A stretch of DNA of 64,000 bases, taken from assembly GCF_019443285.1 (NCBI RefSeq), contig NZ_CP080327.1, positions 2,104,001 to 2,168,000 of the forward strand, read 5' to 3'. The position numbers and the translations under genes were made by a program. This stretch comes from Aquisediminimonas profunda. Lineage in GTDB: Bacteria > Pseudomonadota > Alphaproteobacteria > Sphingomonadales > Sphingomonadaceae. Of this stretch, positions 46,272-55,662 are shown one piece after another; the stretch's first letter is position 1, and the number at the start of each line of letters is the position of its first letter. The notes below the pieces were generated by a model. It saw only the letters and a list, made by a program, of their open reading frames with translations. It searched no databases and had not been told where the DNA came from.

Positions 46272-47488
46272 CCCCAGTTGGCCATTTCGGCTTCGAGATT
46301 GGCTCGGACGGCCTCAAAGAACTGCTCGGTTGTCATCCACGGCTGATCCGGACCGATCAGGATAGCGAGATCCTTGGTCATGGACCCGTCTTCGACAGTC
46401 TTGATACAGACCTTTTCGAGCGTCTCGGCAAAGCGCACGACATCTGGCGTGTCGTCAAACTTGCCGCGGAATTTGAGACCACCTGTCCATGCAAAGATCG
46501 AGGCAATAGGATTGGTCGAGGTTGCCTTGCCCTGCTGATGCATGCGGTAATGGCGCGTTACTGTCCCGTGCGCCGCTTCTGCCTCCACAGTCTTGCCATC
46601 CGGCGAGAGAAGGACCGATGTCATCAGGCCGAGCGATCCAAAACCCTGTGCAACCTGGTCCGACTGGACGTCGCCATCGTAGTTCTTGCAGGCCCACACG
46701 AATTTGCCCGACCATTTGAGTGCAGAGGCAACCATATCATCGATCAGGCGATGTTCGTAGACGATGCCGGCCGCGGCGAACTTGTCTGCGAACTCCGCAT
46801 CAAACACTTCCTGGAACAGGTCCTTGAACTGGCCGTCATAGGCCTTCAGGATGGTGTTCTTGGTCGACAGATAGAGCGGCCAACCACGGTTGAGCGCATA
46901 ATTCATCGATGCGCGGGCAAAATCGCGGATCGATTCGTCCAGGTTGTACATGGCCAACGCCACACCTGATGACGGGTAGTCAAACACCTCCTCGTCGATC
47001 CGCTCTCCATTTTCGCCTTCCCAAACCAGGCGCAACTTTCCGGGACCAGGAACGCGGAAGTCAGTCGCACGATATTGATCGCCAAAGGCGTGGCGACCCA
47101 CGACAATCGGATCAGTCCAGCCCGGAATCAGCCGAGGCACATTCTTGATGACGATCGGCTCGCGAAACACGACGCCGCCCAGAATGTTTCGGATCGTCCC
47201 GTTGGGGGATTTCCACATCTTCTTCAGCTTGAATTCTTCGACGCGGGCTTCGTCAGGGGTGATCGTCGCACACTTCACGCCCACGCCATATTTCTGGATC
47301 GCCTTGGCGCTGTCGACGGTGATCTGATCATTCGTCTCGTCACGCTTCTCGATGCCCAAATCATAATAGTCGAGTTCAATATCGAGGAAGGGAAGGATGA
47401 GCTGTTCGCGAATCCACTGCCAGATGATCCGGGTCATTTCGTCGCCATCGATCTCGACGACGGGGGTCTTTACCTTGATCTTGGCCAT
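46268..47488 (-). CDS. icd: NADP-dependent isocitrate dehydrogenase, dimeric eukaryotic type
   Basis: This encodes 406 residues. It decarboxylates isocitrate to 2-oxoglutarate in the TCA cycle, giving NADPH. The start is [20 protein letters not shown], and the substrate region is [20 protein letters not shown] with [14 protein letters not shown]. Metal ligands lie in [16 protein letters not shown] and [20 protein letters not shown]. The C-terminal [18 protein letters not shown] holds the NADP-specific part. This type differs from the E. coli icd. Its product feeds both the TCA enzymes and the KorAB reaction. Confidence 0.96.
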   Translation of the reverse strand: MAKIKVKTPVVEIDGDEMTRIIWQWIREQLILPFLDIELDYYDLGIEKRDETNDQITVDSAKAIQKYGVGVKCATITPDEARVEEFKLKKMWKSPNGTIRNILGGVVFREPIVIKNVPRLIPGWTDPIVVGRHAFGDQYRATDFRVPGPGKLRLVWEGENGERIDEEVFDYPSSGVALAMYNLDESIRDFARASMNYALNRGWPLYLSTKNTILKAYDGQFKDLFQEVFDAEFADKFAAAGIVYEHRLIDDMVASALKWSGKFVWACKNYDGDVQSDQVAQGFGSLGLMTSVLLSPDGKTVEAEAAHGTVTRHYRMHQQGKATSTNPIASIFAWTGGLKFRGKFDDTPDVVRFAETLEKVCIKTVEDGSMTKDLAILIGPDQPWMTTEQFFEAVRANLEAEMANWG

Positions 47489-47598
47489 GTGTTGCTGCTT
47501 TCTCCGTCACAATTCGAGAAGCGCTCTAGGGCGACGCGCGTCTGCAATCAACCGCTTCTGCTTGCCAGCGGCGCAGTGCGTGCCTAGAACGCGCAGTC

Positions 47599-48327
47599 AT
47601 GGCCGCACTAGAAAAGAACGACCCTCCCGGTGAGGGCGTAAAATGGCGTTTCCCTTCGGTCCATCCGGAGGGACGAAAATTCGCACTGATTGCAGCAGCA
47701 ATTACCGGTGTTGTTGCTTTGGTTGGCTGGCACACGCTTGCCTGGCTGATGCTTGGTGTCACAGTCTGGGTTCTGGCTTTTTTCCGCGATCCGATCCGCA
47801 CGACACCGCGCAGCGATCGTTACATCGTGGCGCCTGCCGATGGAATGGTCACATTGATCCAGTCCGTCCCTGCGCCAAAGGAGCTTGTTGCGGAACTCGG
47901 CGATGGGCATTTTACGCGCGTCTCGATCTTCATGAGTGTGTTTGATGTTCACATCAACCGGACACCGATCGCAGGAACGATCAAGCAAGTGGTCTATATC
48001 GCGGGGAAGTTCCTCAACGCTGATCTCGACAAGGCGAGTGAGGACAATGAGCGCCAGCATTTTGTCGTCGAACGCAGTGACGGCGCGAAAGTCGGATTTA
48101 CGCAGATTGCGGGGCTGGTTGCCCGCAGAATTGTGCCGTTCGTGAAACCGGGCGATATCGTCGCAGCCGGGCAGCGCATCGGATTGATCCGCTTCGGAAG
48201 CCGCGTTGACGTCTATCTACCGGCCGGAACGGCTCCTAAAGTGGCCCTTGGCCAACGCTGCGTGGCGGGAGAGACCGTACTTGGAATATTCGGGGACAAT
48301 GAAAGCGTTTGCGGAATACGGCTGTGA
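47599..48327 (+). CDS. psd: Phosphatidylserine decarboxylase proenzyme
   Basis: This encodes 242 residues. It makes phosphatidylethanolamine from phosphatidylserine. There is a membrane segment at the N-terminus ([39 protein letters not shown]), the decarboxylase core ([29 protein letters not shown]), and the self-cleavage site: [12 protein letters not shown], a GS in place of the LGST of the E. coli enzyme, as in the short form. The pyruvoyl group would come from that serine. It overlaps the start of pssA, which starts at a GTG within its last codons. Confidence 0.94.
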   Translation: MAALEKNDPPGEGVKWRFPSVHPEGRKFALIAAAITGVVALVGWHTLAWLMLGVTVWVLAFFRDPIRTTPRSDRYIVAPADGMVTLIQSVPAPKELVAELGDGHFTRVSIFMSVFDVHINRTPIAGTIKQVVYIAGKFLNADLDKASEDNERQHFVVERSDGAKVGFTQIAGLVARRIVPFVKPGDIVAAGQRIGLIRFGSRVDVYLPAGTAPKVALGQRCVAGETVLGIFGDNESVCGIRL

Positions 48328-49127
48328 ACAGTGACGAACGCACAGCGCGTGGTGGGCTTAGCCTCAGGGCGGTCCCTCCCAACGCAATTACCGCTCTGGC
48401 CCTGTGTTTCGGCCTGACGGGTGTGCGCTATGCAATTTCTGCAACCGGAACAGACCCTCATACTGGAGATTGGGAGCGAGCGATTGGTGCCATAATTGTC
48501 GCGGGTGTCCTCGACGGCATCGACGGTCGCGTAGCGCGACTTCTGAAGGCAGAAAGCAGATTTGGAGCCGAACTCGATTCCTTATCCGACGTGATTGCCT
48601 TTGGTGTTTCCCCTGCAATCATCCTCTATCTCTGGTCATTGCAGCAATTGCCGCGCTTTGGTTGGATTTTCGCGTTGGCGCTTGCGGTTTCCTGTGCGCT
48701 CAGGCTTGCACGCTTCAATGCGCGGATCGACATTGAAGATCAGCCGCATAAATCGGCCGGCTTCCTGACGGGCATTCCAGCGCCAGCGGGCGCAGGACTT
48801 GCCTTTACGCCGCTGTATCTCTGGCTGGTGACCGAAAATGAATGGTTCCGGGAGCCATTTGTCGTTGCGCCATGGGCCGGACTCATCGCCTTTCTGATGA
48901 TCTCGAATGTTGCGACCTACAGTTGGGGCTCTATCCGCCTCCGGCGACATATTCGGCTCGAGGCCATCTTGCTCGCAGCCCTTATTGGAACGGCGCTGTT
49001 CTCCGATCCCTGGATTACACTGACTGCCGTTTCAGCTGCCTATCTGGCAGCCATTCCCTTGAGCATCAGGAGCTACGCCAAGGTCAAGCGCGCGCGTAAG
49101 CTGGGGGTGCAACCCGGCCAATCCTGA
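48324..49127 (+). CDS. pssA: CDP-diacylglycerol-serine O-phosphatidyltransferase
   Basis: This encodes 267 residues from a GTG at 48324, overlapping the psd stop (GTGA). It makes phosphatidylserine, the substrate of Psd. The CDP-alcohol phosphotransferase signature is [20 protein letters not shown] followed by [11 protein letters not shown], matching DGxxAR-8x-G-3x-D-3x-D. About seven membrane segments follow (for example [36 protein letters not shown]). With psd it forms a two-step PE synthesis operon, PssA producing and Psd decarboxylating the same intermediate. Confidence 0.94.
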   Translation: MNSDERTARGGLSLRAVPPNAITALALCFGLTGVRYAISATGTDPHTGDWERAIGAIIVAGVLDGIDGRVARLLKAESRFGAELDSLSDVIAFGVSPAIILYLWSLQQLPRFGWIFALALAVSCALRLARFNARIDIEDQPHKSAGFLTGIPAPAGAGLAFTPLYLWLVTENEWFREPFVVAPWAGLIAFLMISNVATYSWGSIRLRRHIRLEAILLAALIGTALFSDPWITLTAVSAAYLAAIPLSIRSYAKVKRARKLGVQPGQS

Positions 49128-49135
49128 CGACGGCG

Positions 49136-49348
49136 TCAGGCAGCAAGCCTGGTTCCCTCGTTCTCATCAACCAAGGCACGTGGCCGGACCGGAAACGGAA
49201 CCACCACAGACGCTCTATCCGTTCGGGCAGGCGCAACGCCCGCAAGCGCTTCCAGGATTCGGCCTGAACGGGACAAAATGGTTAGCCGGATAGCTTCAAG
49301 TGCGATGAAGAACGCAAAACAAGACAGGAGAATGCTGATAATGTGCAT
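49136..49348 (-). CDS. Small membrane protein behind a LexA box (candidate SOS division inhibitor)
   Basis: This encodes 70 residues, beginning MHIISILLSCFAFFIALEAI, a single membrane helix at residues 3-25, and followed by a cytoplasmic tail with basic and proline residues (RLTILSRSGRILEALAG, VVVPFPVRPRALVDENEG). The ribosome site AAGGGA lies six bases before the ATG. Twenty-eight bases before the start is GTTC-N7-GTTC, the same pattern as before recA. LexA-controlled single-helix division inhibitors (SidA in Caulobacter) are known, so a division-inhibitor role is a plausible hypothesis. I see no sequence similarity that proves it. Confidence 0.72.
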   Translation of the reverse strand: MHIISILLSCFAFFIALEAIRLTILSRSGRILEALAGVAPARTDRASVVVPFPVRPRALVDENEGTRLAA

Positions 49349-49376
49349 GATATTCCCTTTCTGTTCTCGTTGATAT

Positions 49377-49391
49377 GTTCCTCTAACGTTC
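49377..49391. promoter_or_regulatory. Candidate LexA box before the 70-residue membrane protein
   Basis: GTTC at 49377-49380 and GTTC at 49388-49391 are separated by seven bases (CTCTAAC). On the sense strand of the downstream minus-strand gene it reads GAAC-N7-GAAC. It lies in the 86-base gap between the end of the HD-GYP gene and the small gene, so only the small gene can be its target. Half-site match to the recA box is exact. Confidence 0.68.
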
Positions 49392-49434
49392 CTTCGTCAA
49401 GCGAAAAGTTTTTTGTTTGTTCTTTTGCTCGCGT

Positions 49435-50640
49435 TCAGTTGGACTTGCGCGTGATGATTGCCCTGCTCGTGCGCTTCCAGTCAGGAAAGCCCCATTTCGC
49501 AGGGTCTTCGATGCCTAATACAGACCAGCCCCCCTTGTTTCGGGATACTTCGATATCGAGAAGGGGTTCGTCATACATTCGGTCCGGCGAATAGAATATG
49601 CGGGCGCGTGGCAGCGTAAAGTCCGATGAAGACTCACCGGTCACAATTGCCAACCTGTCGTCATTTACACGAATGAGTGTGCCGACGGGCAATATGCCGA
49701 GGCTCTCAATGAACGCGTCGACGACCTCTGGATCAAAATGGCCTTCCCAACCTTGCATCAATTGCAACGCGTGTGAAGCAGACCAGGGCGTATTATACGG
49801 GCGCTGCGACGTTACAGCGTCATAGACGTCGCACACTGAGGACATGCGAGCAAAAAGGCTCAACGCCTTGCCCGGAAGGCGCTGGGGGTACCCTGTGCCG
49901 TCCATCTTCTCGTGATGATGCAGGCACACATCCAAAGCCGTTTCGTTCACGCCCGCAGACGCAGACAGGATTTCGTATCCGCGCTGTGGGTGGTTGCGAA
50001 CCGTTTCCATCTCCAGCTCGTCAAGCCTTGCAGGTTTTTTCAGGATTGTCTCCGGAATAGCCATTTTGCCGACATCATGAAGCAGGCCTGCCATGCCAAT
50101 TTCCTGTGTCAGCCCCTCGTCCAGTCCCATTGACCGGCCGAGGTTGATCATGAGAGCGCACACTGCAACAGAATGGAGGTAGGTGTATTCGTCCTTGGTC
50201 TTGAGCTTTGCAATATTCAGGATGATCGACGGATCGCGAGAGACGGATTGCGAAATCTCCTCTACGATTGGACCCATCGAAGCCGTCTGGACTGCCTTGC
50301 CAAGCCGCGCATCTTCAAACAATCCCATGACTGCAACTTTGGAACGCTTGATGGTGCTTGCCGCCCGGCGAAGTTCGGTGATCCGCTCACGCGCGCTCAA
50401 CGGTTGGCGTTCGCTCTTGGCTGTTCTTTCATCCAAAACGGGTGCCAACTGGCTGGGGTCAAGGCCGCGCGCGGCATCGATGACCAGATATTCGACCTTG
50501 CTCGCAAAGACCCGTTCCAGCTGCGACTGCTCCGAGAGCAGGAATCGGGATCGCCAGAATGGATGGTCCATCCACGACCCTTCGATCGCGTGAACATACA
50601 TCCCCAATCGCACATCCTGTTTTGCAACCCTGACCAGCAT
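49435..50640 (-). CDS. HD-GYP cyclic-di-GMP phosphodiesterase with DUF3391
   Basis: This encodes 401 residues from the ATG at 50640, which gives the family-typical start MLVRVAKQDVRLGMYVHAIE; a longer reading from 50718 adds 26 non-conserved residues. The N-terminal DUF3391 region has GSWMDHPFWRSRFLLSEQSQ. The HD-GYP domain shows YTYLHSVAVCALMINLGRS, GLLHDVGKMAIPETIL (HD pair) and HHHEKMDGTGYPQRLPG (the HHE-GYP motif). It hydrolyses cyclic-di-GMP, usually in motility and biofilm control. No sensory or membrane domain is visible. Confidence 0.92.
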   Translation of the reverse strand: MLVRVAKQDVRLGMYVHAIEGSWMDHPFWRSRFLLSEQSQLERVFASKVEYLVIDAARGLDPSQLAPVLDERTAKSERQPLSARERITELRRAASTIKRSKVAVMGLFEDARLGKAVQTASMGPIVEEISQSVSRDPSIILNIAKLKTKDEYTYLHSVAVCALMINLGRSMGLDEGLTQEIGMAGLLHDVGKMAIPETILKKPARLDELEMETVRNHPQRGYEILSASAGVNETALDVCLHHHEKMDGTGYPQRLPGKALSLFARMSSVCDVYDAVTSQRPYNTPWSASHALQLMQGWEGHFDPEVVDAFIESLGILPVGTLIRVNDDRLAIVTGESSSDFTLPRARIFYSPDRMYDEPLLDIEVSRNKGGWSVLGIEDPAKWGFPDWKRTSRAIITRKSN

Positions 50641-50758
50641 TGCTTCAAAAAATGCCCCGTTTCCCCCTGACAACTGAACATCCCTGGCATGCAAGGCGTT
50701 TGATTTCCGCAAATACATAAGGTTAATCGGCTCGCGCTCCGCCGAATACAGCTCCCCC

Positions 50759-50787
50759 TTGCATCCCGTAGTCGGGTTCGCTAATGG
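50759..50787 (+). promoter_or_regulatory. Candidate rpsB promoter
   Basis: TTGCAT (50759-50764) and TAATGG (50782-50787) are 17 bases apart, giving a leader of about 110 bases before the rpsB start. The -35 is good and the -10 is weak. The whole gap 50641-50904 shows no other gene; the leader may carry the S2 autoregulatory structure known from other rpsB genes, which I cannot trace. Confidence 0.35.
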
Positions 50788-50904
50788 CGCGCCCTCAATC
50801 CCGCATGGGTGGCATCATAAACCGGTGTGAAGCACCACGTCCGCAATTGGACTCAAGGCTTCATTCTCGCTGCCCAGTGGACCAACCGGAAGGAGACTAT
50901 CCCC

Positions 50905-51717
50905 ATGGCGGCACCGACTGTCACCATGCACCAGCTCTTGGAAGCTGGCGCACACTTTGGACACCAGACGCATCGCTGGAATCCAAAAATGAAACCCTAC
51001 ATCTTTGGCGATCGCAACGGCGTCCATATTCTGGACCTGTCGCAGACCGTTCCGCTCTTTGCCCGTGCCCTTGAATTTGTGAGCCAAACTGCGGCGCGCG
51101 GCGGCAAGGTCCTCTTTGTCGGGACCAAGCGCCAGGCTCAGGATCCAATTGCGGAAGCAGCCCGCGCATCGGGCCAGCACTTCGTCAATCACCGCTGGCT
51201 GGGCGGCATGCTCACCAATTGGAAGACAATTTCGAACTCGATCAAGCGTTTGAAGTCGATGGAAGAGCAGCTTTCGGGCGACACCCACGGCTTGACCAAG
51301 AAGGAAATCCTTCAGCTGACCCGCGAACGCGACAAGCTCGAACTTTCCCTCGGCGGCATCCGCGATATGGGCGGCATTCCGGACGTGATGTTTGTGGTTG
51401 ACGCGAACAAGGAAGAACTCGCGATCAAGGAAGCCAATGTGCTTGGTATCCCCGTGGTGGCGATCCTTGATTCGAACGTTTCGCCTGACGGCATTGCCTT
51501 CCCGATTCCGGCAAATGACGATGCCAGCCGCGCAATCCGCCTCTATTGTGATGCGGTTTCTGCTGCTGCGACGCGCGGTGGCCAGCAAGGCGCTGCTTCG
51601 CGTGGCGTTGATCTGGGCGCAATGGATGAGCCGCCAGCCGAAGAAGCACTGGCTGTGGTTGAGGTCGCTGCTCCTGCATCTGAAGCGGTTGCTGCAGAAG
51701 TGGCGCCTGAAGCCTGA
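50905..51717 (+). CDS. rpsB: 30S ribosomal protein S2
   Basis: This encodes 270 residues from the ATG at 50905, after AAGGAG. The start [20 protein letters not shown] and the segments [54 protein letters not shown] and [20 protein letters not shown] (first part of the final conserved block) are diagnostic. A C-terminal alanine- and glutamate-rich tail (residues about 235-270) is common in Alphaproteobacteria. It heads the rpsB-tsf-pyrH-frr-uppS-cdsA-dxr-rseP series. Confidence 0.98.
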   Translation: MAAPTVTMHQLLEAGAHFGHQTHRWNPKMKPYIFGDRNGVHILDLSQTVPLFARALEFVSQTAARGGKVLFVGTKRQAQDPIAEAARASGQHFVNHRWLGGMLTNWKTISNSIKRLKSMEEQLSGDTHGLTKKEILQLTRERDKLELSLGGIRDMGGIPDVMFVVDANKEELAIKEANVLGIPVVAILDSNVSPDGIAFPIPANDDASRAIRLYCDAVSAAATRGGQQGAASRGVDLGAMDEPPAEEALAVVEVAAPASEAVAAEVAPEA

Positions 51718-51726
51718 CATGTGTCT

Positions 51727-51757
51727 CCCCTGCGAAGGCCAAGTGCCTTTGCGGGGG
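51727..51757 (+). other. Stem-loop between rpsB and tsf
   Basis: The strand from 51727 to 51739 (CCCCTGCGAAGGC) pairs over 13 positions with 51745-51757, including two G-U pairs, around the loop CAAGT. There is no T-run after it, so partial termination, a processing site or mRNA stabilisation are all possible. It lies in the 112-base gap of rpsB-tsf. Confidence 0.6.
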
Positions 51758-51829
51758 GCTGGCCCCAACTCTCAGACAGGCCACTGCCTACGCAGGGCCC
51801 ACGCACTGATTGAATTAGAGGAAAGTAAG

Positions 51830-52753
51830 ATGGCAGAAGTGACTGCATCGATGGTCAAAGAACTGCGCGACAAGTCTGGCGCAGGCATGATGGATTGCAA
51901 GAAGGCGCTCGCTGAAACGAGCGGTGACATGGAAGCAGCTGTTGACTGGCTGCGGACCAAGGGCCTCGCTACGGCTTCAAAGAAGTCGAGCCGCACTGCA
52001 GCAGAAGGCCTGGTCGGCGTTGCTGTGAACGGCACCACGGGGACGGCTGTCGAAGTCAACTCTGAAACAGACTTTGTTGCAAAGAATGATCAGTTTCAGG
52101 ACTTTGTGCGGACGGTCACGCAACTGGCAATCGAAACTGGCGACGATGTGGAAGCACTTGCAGCTGCAAGCTATCCCACCGGCGGAACAGTTGCCGATGC
52201 CTTGACGACCAATATTGCCACCATTGGCGAGAATCAGACGCTGCGCCGCGCACGTCGGCTGAGCGTCACACAGGGCGCTGTTGTTCCCTATGTCCATAAT
52301 GCGGCTGCTCCGGGTCTAGGCAAGATCGGGGTTCTTGTGGCGCTGGAAAGTTCCGCACCGTCAGAAAAGCTTGAAGCGCTCGGCAAGCAGCTTGCAATGC
52401 ATGTTGCAGCTGCATTTCCTTTGGCGCTCGACGAAAGTGGCATTGATTCGGAAGTGATCGCGCGCGAACGTGCGATTGCACAGGAAAAGGCTGCGGAATC
52501 GGGCAAGCCTGCCGAGGTCGTCGCGAAGATGGTCGACGGCGCTGTTGCGAAGTTCGTCAAGGAAAACGCTCTTCTGAACCAGCTTTTCGTCATGGACGGC
52601 AAGACCAAGATCAGCGACGTCGTTGCCGCTGCTGCAAAGGAAGCGGGTGCACCGATTGTGCTCAAGGACTATGTTCGCTTCCAGCTTGGTGAAGGCATTG
52701 AGAAAAAGGAAAGCGATTTCGCTGCAGAAGTCGCAGCCGCAGCAGGCGTCTAG
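51830..52753 (+). CDS. tsf: Translation elongation factor Ts
   Basis: This encodes 307 residues from the ATG at 51830, with GAGGAAAG before it. It exchanges GDP for GTP on EF-Tu. The N-terminal domain is [20 protein letters not shown], the conserved core is [14 protein letters not shown], and the later segment is [20 protein letters not shown]. Two core subdomains and the C-terminal helix pair fit the usual length. It follows rpsB, with a stem-loop in the gap. Confidence 0.97.
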   Translation: MAEVTASMVKELRDKSGAGMMDCKKALAETSGDMEAAVDWLRTKGLATASKKSSRTAAEGLVGVAVNGTTGTAVEVNSETDFVAKNDQFQDFVRTVTQLAIETGDDVEALAAASYPTGGTVADALTTNIATIGENQTLRRARRLSVTQGAVVPYVHNAAAPGLGKIGVLVALESSAPSEKLEALGKQLAMHVAAAFPLALDESGIDSEVIARERAIAQEKAAESGKPAEVVAKMVDGAVAKFVKENALLNQLFVMDGKTKISDVVAAAAKEAGAPIVLKDYVRFQLGEGIEKKESDFAAEVAAAAGV

Positions 52754-52768
52754 GCGCCGCTTGGCAAG

Positions 52769-52796
52769 GGCGCGCGCCCATACTAGGGTGCGCGCC
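52769..52796 (+). terminator. Strong stem-loop between tsf and pyrH, possible attenuating terminator
   Basis: GGCGCGCGCCC (52769-52779) pairs with GGGTGCGCGCC (52786-52796) over 11 positions with one G-U, around a 6-base loop. The following sequence is ATTCTTCC rather than a clean T-run. It may partly terminate after tsf or separate translation-factor levels from pyrH. Confidence 0.55.
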
Positions 52797-52833
52797 ATTC
52801 TTCCTTCCGCTGACCTGAAAGAGACTTGCGCGC

Positions 52834-53562
52834 ATGGCACGCCCCCGCTTCAAACGCATCCTGCTGAAGCTCTCTGGCGAAGCTGCGATGGGCGATCAGG
52901 ATTTTGGTATTGAGCCGGAAACCGTCGCTCGCGTGGCCAGTGAAGTGAAAGCCGCAAAGGACGCGGGGTATGAACTCTGCCTCGTGATTGGCGGCGGCAA
53001 TATTTTCCGTGGAATGGCTGGTGCGGCCAAAGGCATGGACCGGGCAACCGCAGACTATATGGGCATGCTTGCAACCGTCATGAACGCCTTGGCGATGCAG
53101 GATGCGCTTGAGCATCTGGGCGTCGAAACACGTGTCCAGTCAGCCATTCCCATGGCCAGCGTGTGCGAGCCCTATATTCGCCGGCGTGCAGAGCGCCACC
53201 TCGAGAAGGGGCGAGTCGTCATTTTTGCGGCGGGCACCGGAAGTCCCTATTTCACTACGGATTCAGGTGCTGCGTTGCGGGCTGCAGAAATGAAGTGCGA
53301 CGCTCTCTTCAAGGGCACGAGCGTCGATGGCGTCTATGATGCCGATCCCAAAAAGGTCCCGACGGCAAGGCGTTATGAAACGCTCGATTTCAAGCGTGTC
53401 TTGTCAGATGATCTTAAGGTGATGGACGCCAGCGCCGTTGCGCTGTGCAGGGACAACAACATCCCGATCGTTGTCTTTTCAATCCGCGAGAAGGGCAATC
53501 TTGCAAAGGTTCTCGCTGGTGAAGGTGTATCGACGATCGTGCAGAATGAGGAGCAAAGCTGA
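52834..53562 (+). CDS. pyrH: UMP kinase
   Basis: This encodes 242 residues. It phosphorylates UMP to UDP in pyrimidine metabolism. The amino-acid-kinase start is [20 protein letters not shown], and [74 protein letters not shown] and [20 protein letters not shown] are all family motifs. It overlaps the frr start by one base (TGATG). Confidence 0.97.
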   Translation: MARPRFKRILLKLSGEAAMGDQDFGIEPETVARVASEVKAAKDAGYELCLVIGGGNIFRGMAGAAKGMDRATADYMGMLATVMNALAMQDALEHLGVETRVQSAIPMASVCEPYIRRRAERHLEKGRVVIFAAGTGSPYFTTDSGAALRAAEMKCDALFKGTSVDGVYDADPKKVPTARRYETLDFKRVLSDDLKVMDASAVALCRDNNIPIVVFSIREKGNLAKVLAGEGVSTIVQNEEQS

Positions 53563-54119
53563 TGCCAGCCTATAACAAGGCAGATCTTGAACGCCGGATG
53601 CATGGTGCCGTCGAGTCACTCAAGCATGATCTTGGCGGTTTGCGAACGGGCCGCGCTAATACCGCACTGCTCGATCCGATCACAGTTGAAGTCTATGGCT
53701 CGAACATGCCGCTGAATCAGGTGGCAACGGTTTCTGCCCCGGAACCGCGCCTTCTGTCCGTGCAGGTGTGGGACAAGTCGAACGTAACGCCGGTTGAAAA
53801 AGCGATCCGCAATGCGGGGCTGGGAATTAATCCGATCGTTGATGGAAACAACATCCGCCTGCCAATTCCCGACATGACCGAAGAGCGTCGCAAGGAACTT
53901 GCAAAGCTCGCCCATAGCTATGCGGAAAAGGCGAAAATCGCTGCCCGCAACGTCAGACGTGATGGCAATGACGATTTGAAAACCGATGAAAAGAAAAAGG
54001 AAATCAGCGAGGATGATCGCAAGCGTGCTGAAGCGGAAGTGCAAAAGCTGACGGACGCCACAATTGCCGAAATTGATGCCGCTCTTGCTGCAAAAGAAAA
54101 GGAAATCCTTGGCAAGTGA
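53562..54119 (+). CDS. frr: Ribosome recycling factor
   Basis: This encodes 185 residues. With EF-G it splits post-termination ribosomes. The N-terminal helix contains [20 protein letters not shown], then the conserved [20 protein letters not shown] (first part of domain II) and the [20 protein letters not shown] segment. The C-terminal helices end with [17 protein letters not shown]. Length is usual. Its last 4 bases overlap uppS. Confidence 0.97.
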   Translation: MPAYNKADLERRMHGAVESLKHDLGGLRTGRANTALLDPITVEVYGSNMPLNQVATVSAPEPRLLSVQVWDKSNVTPVEKAIRNAGLGINPIVDGNNIRLPIPDMTEERRKELAKLAHSYAEKAKIAARNVRRDGNDDLKTDEKKKEISEDDRKRAEAEVQKLTDATIAEIDAALAAKEKEILGK

Positions 54120-54877
54120 GTGGCGCACCTGCTCCCAAAAGCGCAGCTATCAGCAGGCCAGCGGGCGGAGACGGCCCAATGGCGGTTCCACGTCATGTTG
54201 CGATCATTATGGATGGCAATGGCCGCTGGGCCAAGAAGCGCATGCTGCCGCGCATTGCAGGACACCGCAAGGGGATTGAAGCGGCTCGAAATGTGACTCG
54301 TGCTGCCGGCGATCTTGGGATCGAGGTTCTGACGCTTTACGCTTTTTCCACCGAAAATTGGCGCCGACCGGCTGAAGAAGTCAACGATCTGATGGGTCTG
54401 CTGCGGCATTTCATTCAGACCGACATTGAAGAACTCGCGCAGAATGGCGTCCGATTAAGGATTATCGGGAACTACAAAGCCCTGGCGCCCGACCTTGTTG
54501 CACTGATTGATGGCGCGATCGAGCGAACTGCGCAAAACTCCCGGACAACATTGGTTATCGCCCTCAACTATGGTTCTCAGGCTGAACTTGTCTCGGTCAT
54601 GCGCGACGTGGCGCAAAGAGCAAGGGACGGAAACCTTGATCCTGCAACAATTGACGAAGCCATGATCGACAATTTGCTCGATACGCATGACTTGCCGCCG
54701 CCAGACTTGTTGATCCGGACATCTGGCGAGCAGCGCCTGTCAAATTTCATGCTCTGGCAGCTTGCCTATGCAGAGCTTTTGTTTGTCGATACACTCTGGC
54801 CGGACTTCGGAGTTCAGTCTTTGGCCGATGCTGTGGCGGACTATGGGGCGCGGGAGCGGCGCTTCGGTGGCTTGTGA
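54116..54877 (+). CDS. uppS: Undecaprenyl diphosphate synthase (di-trans, poly-cis)
   Basis: This encodes 253 residues. It adds isoprene units to farnesyl diphosphate, making the lipid carrier for peptidoglycan. The catalytic aspartate lies in [17 protein letters not shown], followed by [31 protein letters not shown] and the C-terminal [20 protein letters not shown]. The first 20 residues are variable and low in complexity. It overlaps frr by 4 and cdsA by 4 bases. Confidence 0.97.
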   Translation: MSGAPAPKSAAISRPAGGDGPMAVPRHVAIIMDGNGRWAKKRMLPRIAGHRKGIEAARNVTRAAGDLGIEVLTLYAFSTENWRRPAEEVNDLMGLLRHFIQTDIEELAQNGVRLRIIGNYKALAPDLVALIDGAIERTAQNSRTTLVIALNYGSQAELVSVMRDVAQRARDGNLDPATIDEAMIDNLLDTHDLPPPDLLIRTSGEQRLSNFMLWQLAYAELLFVDTLWPDFGVQSLADAVADYGARERRFGGL

Positions 54878-55662
54878 CTGGAACAAAGGCGCCTAGGTCG
54901 GAGTTGTCGCAACGGATCATCGTTGGCGCAATTTTGATCATTGTCGCTGTTGCGGAGGTTTGGTTGGGCGGCACTGCGCTCTGGGTACTTGCAACAGTCG
55001 GCGGCCTCATCATGATTTCCGAGTTTGCCGGTCTTTTGAAGGTTTCGGAGCAGCACAAGCGGATGGCAATGTATGCGCTGTGTATACCACTGGGCGTCTT
55101 GTCACCCATTGCACTTGGACCAAGCTTCTTCGCATTTGGCTTGATCCTCGGAATGGCAATCGGGACCGCGTTGATTTCCCGAAGTGTCGCGCTCGGAGCA
55201 GGCCAGATCTATGTTGGAATTCCAATTCTTGCGCTGCTTTGGTTGCGTGAGCAGCCGGAAAATGGCCTTGTACTTACCTTCTGGGCCCTTTCTCTGGTGT
55301 GGGCGACAGATATTGGCGCCTATTTTTCAGGGCGATCGATTGGAGGGCCGAAAATTGCGCCAGCAATCAGTCCGTCAAAGACATGGGCCGGACTTATCGG
55401 TGGCATGGCATGCGCGACACTTGTTGCAGCCTGTTTCCATATTTGGTTCAATCTCTCACTTACGCTGGTTTGGGTCACCCCGTTTCTTGCAATCGCCGCA
55501 CAGTCTGGCGATTTTCTGGAAAGCTGGATGAAGCGTCGTGCGGGCGTAAAGGACAGTGGCACTCTGCTTCCCGGGCATGGTGGTGTGCTTGACCGACTCG
55601 ATGGCGTGGTGACTGCGGTGCCTTTGGCCGCTCTTGCTGTGTCGCTTGGGCTTGCGGTATGA
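54874..55662 (+). CDS. cdsA: Phosphatidate cytidylyltransferase
   Basis: This encodes 262 residues from a GTG at 54874, overlapping uppS (GTGA). It makes CDP-diacylglycerol, the precursor used by PssA in this window. It has about seven membrane segments (IIVGAILIIVAVAEVWLG, GLILGMAIGTALISRSVALG). The C-terminal signature is KAIAPAISPSKTWAGLIGG-like (KIAPAISPSKTWAGLIGGMA) followed by DFLESWMKRRAGVKDSGTLL, then PGHGGVLDRLDGV. Confidence 0.95.
   Translation: MTGTKAPRSELSQRIIVGAILIIVAVAEVWLGGTALWVLATVGGLIMISEFAGLLKVSEQHKRMAMYALCIPLGVLSPIALGPSFFAFGLILGMAIGTALISRSVALGAGQIYVGIPILALLWLREQPENGLVLTFWALSLVWATDIGAYFSGRSIGGPKIAPAISPSKTWAGLIGGMACATLVAACFHIWFNLSLTLVWVTPFLAIAAQSGDFLESWMKRRAGVKDSGTLLPGHGGVLDRLDGVVTAVPLAALAVSLGLAV

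Noticed and set aside
49363-49380. A second GTTC pair near the small membrane protein gene
   Set aside because: The spacing is 10 bases, not the 7 expected for the alphaproteobacterial LexA box.
50721-50726. TTAACC half-site of a possible CtrA box before the HD-GYP gene
   Set aside because: Only one half-site with no partner at 7-base spacing; too short to support a regulatory call.
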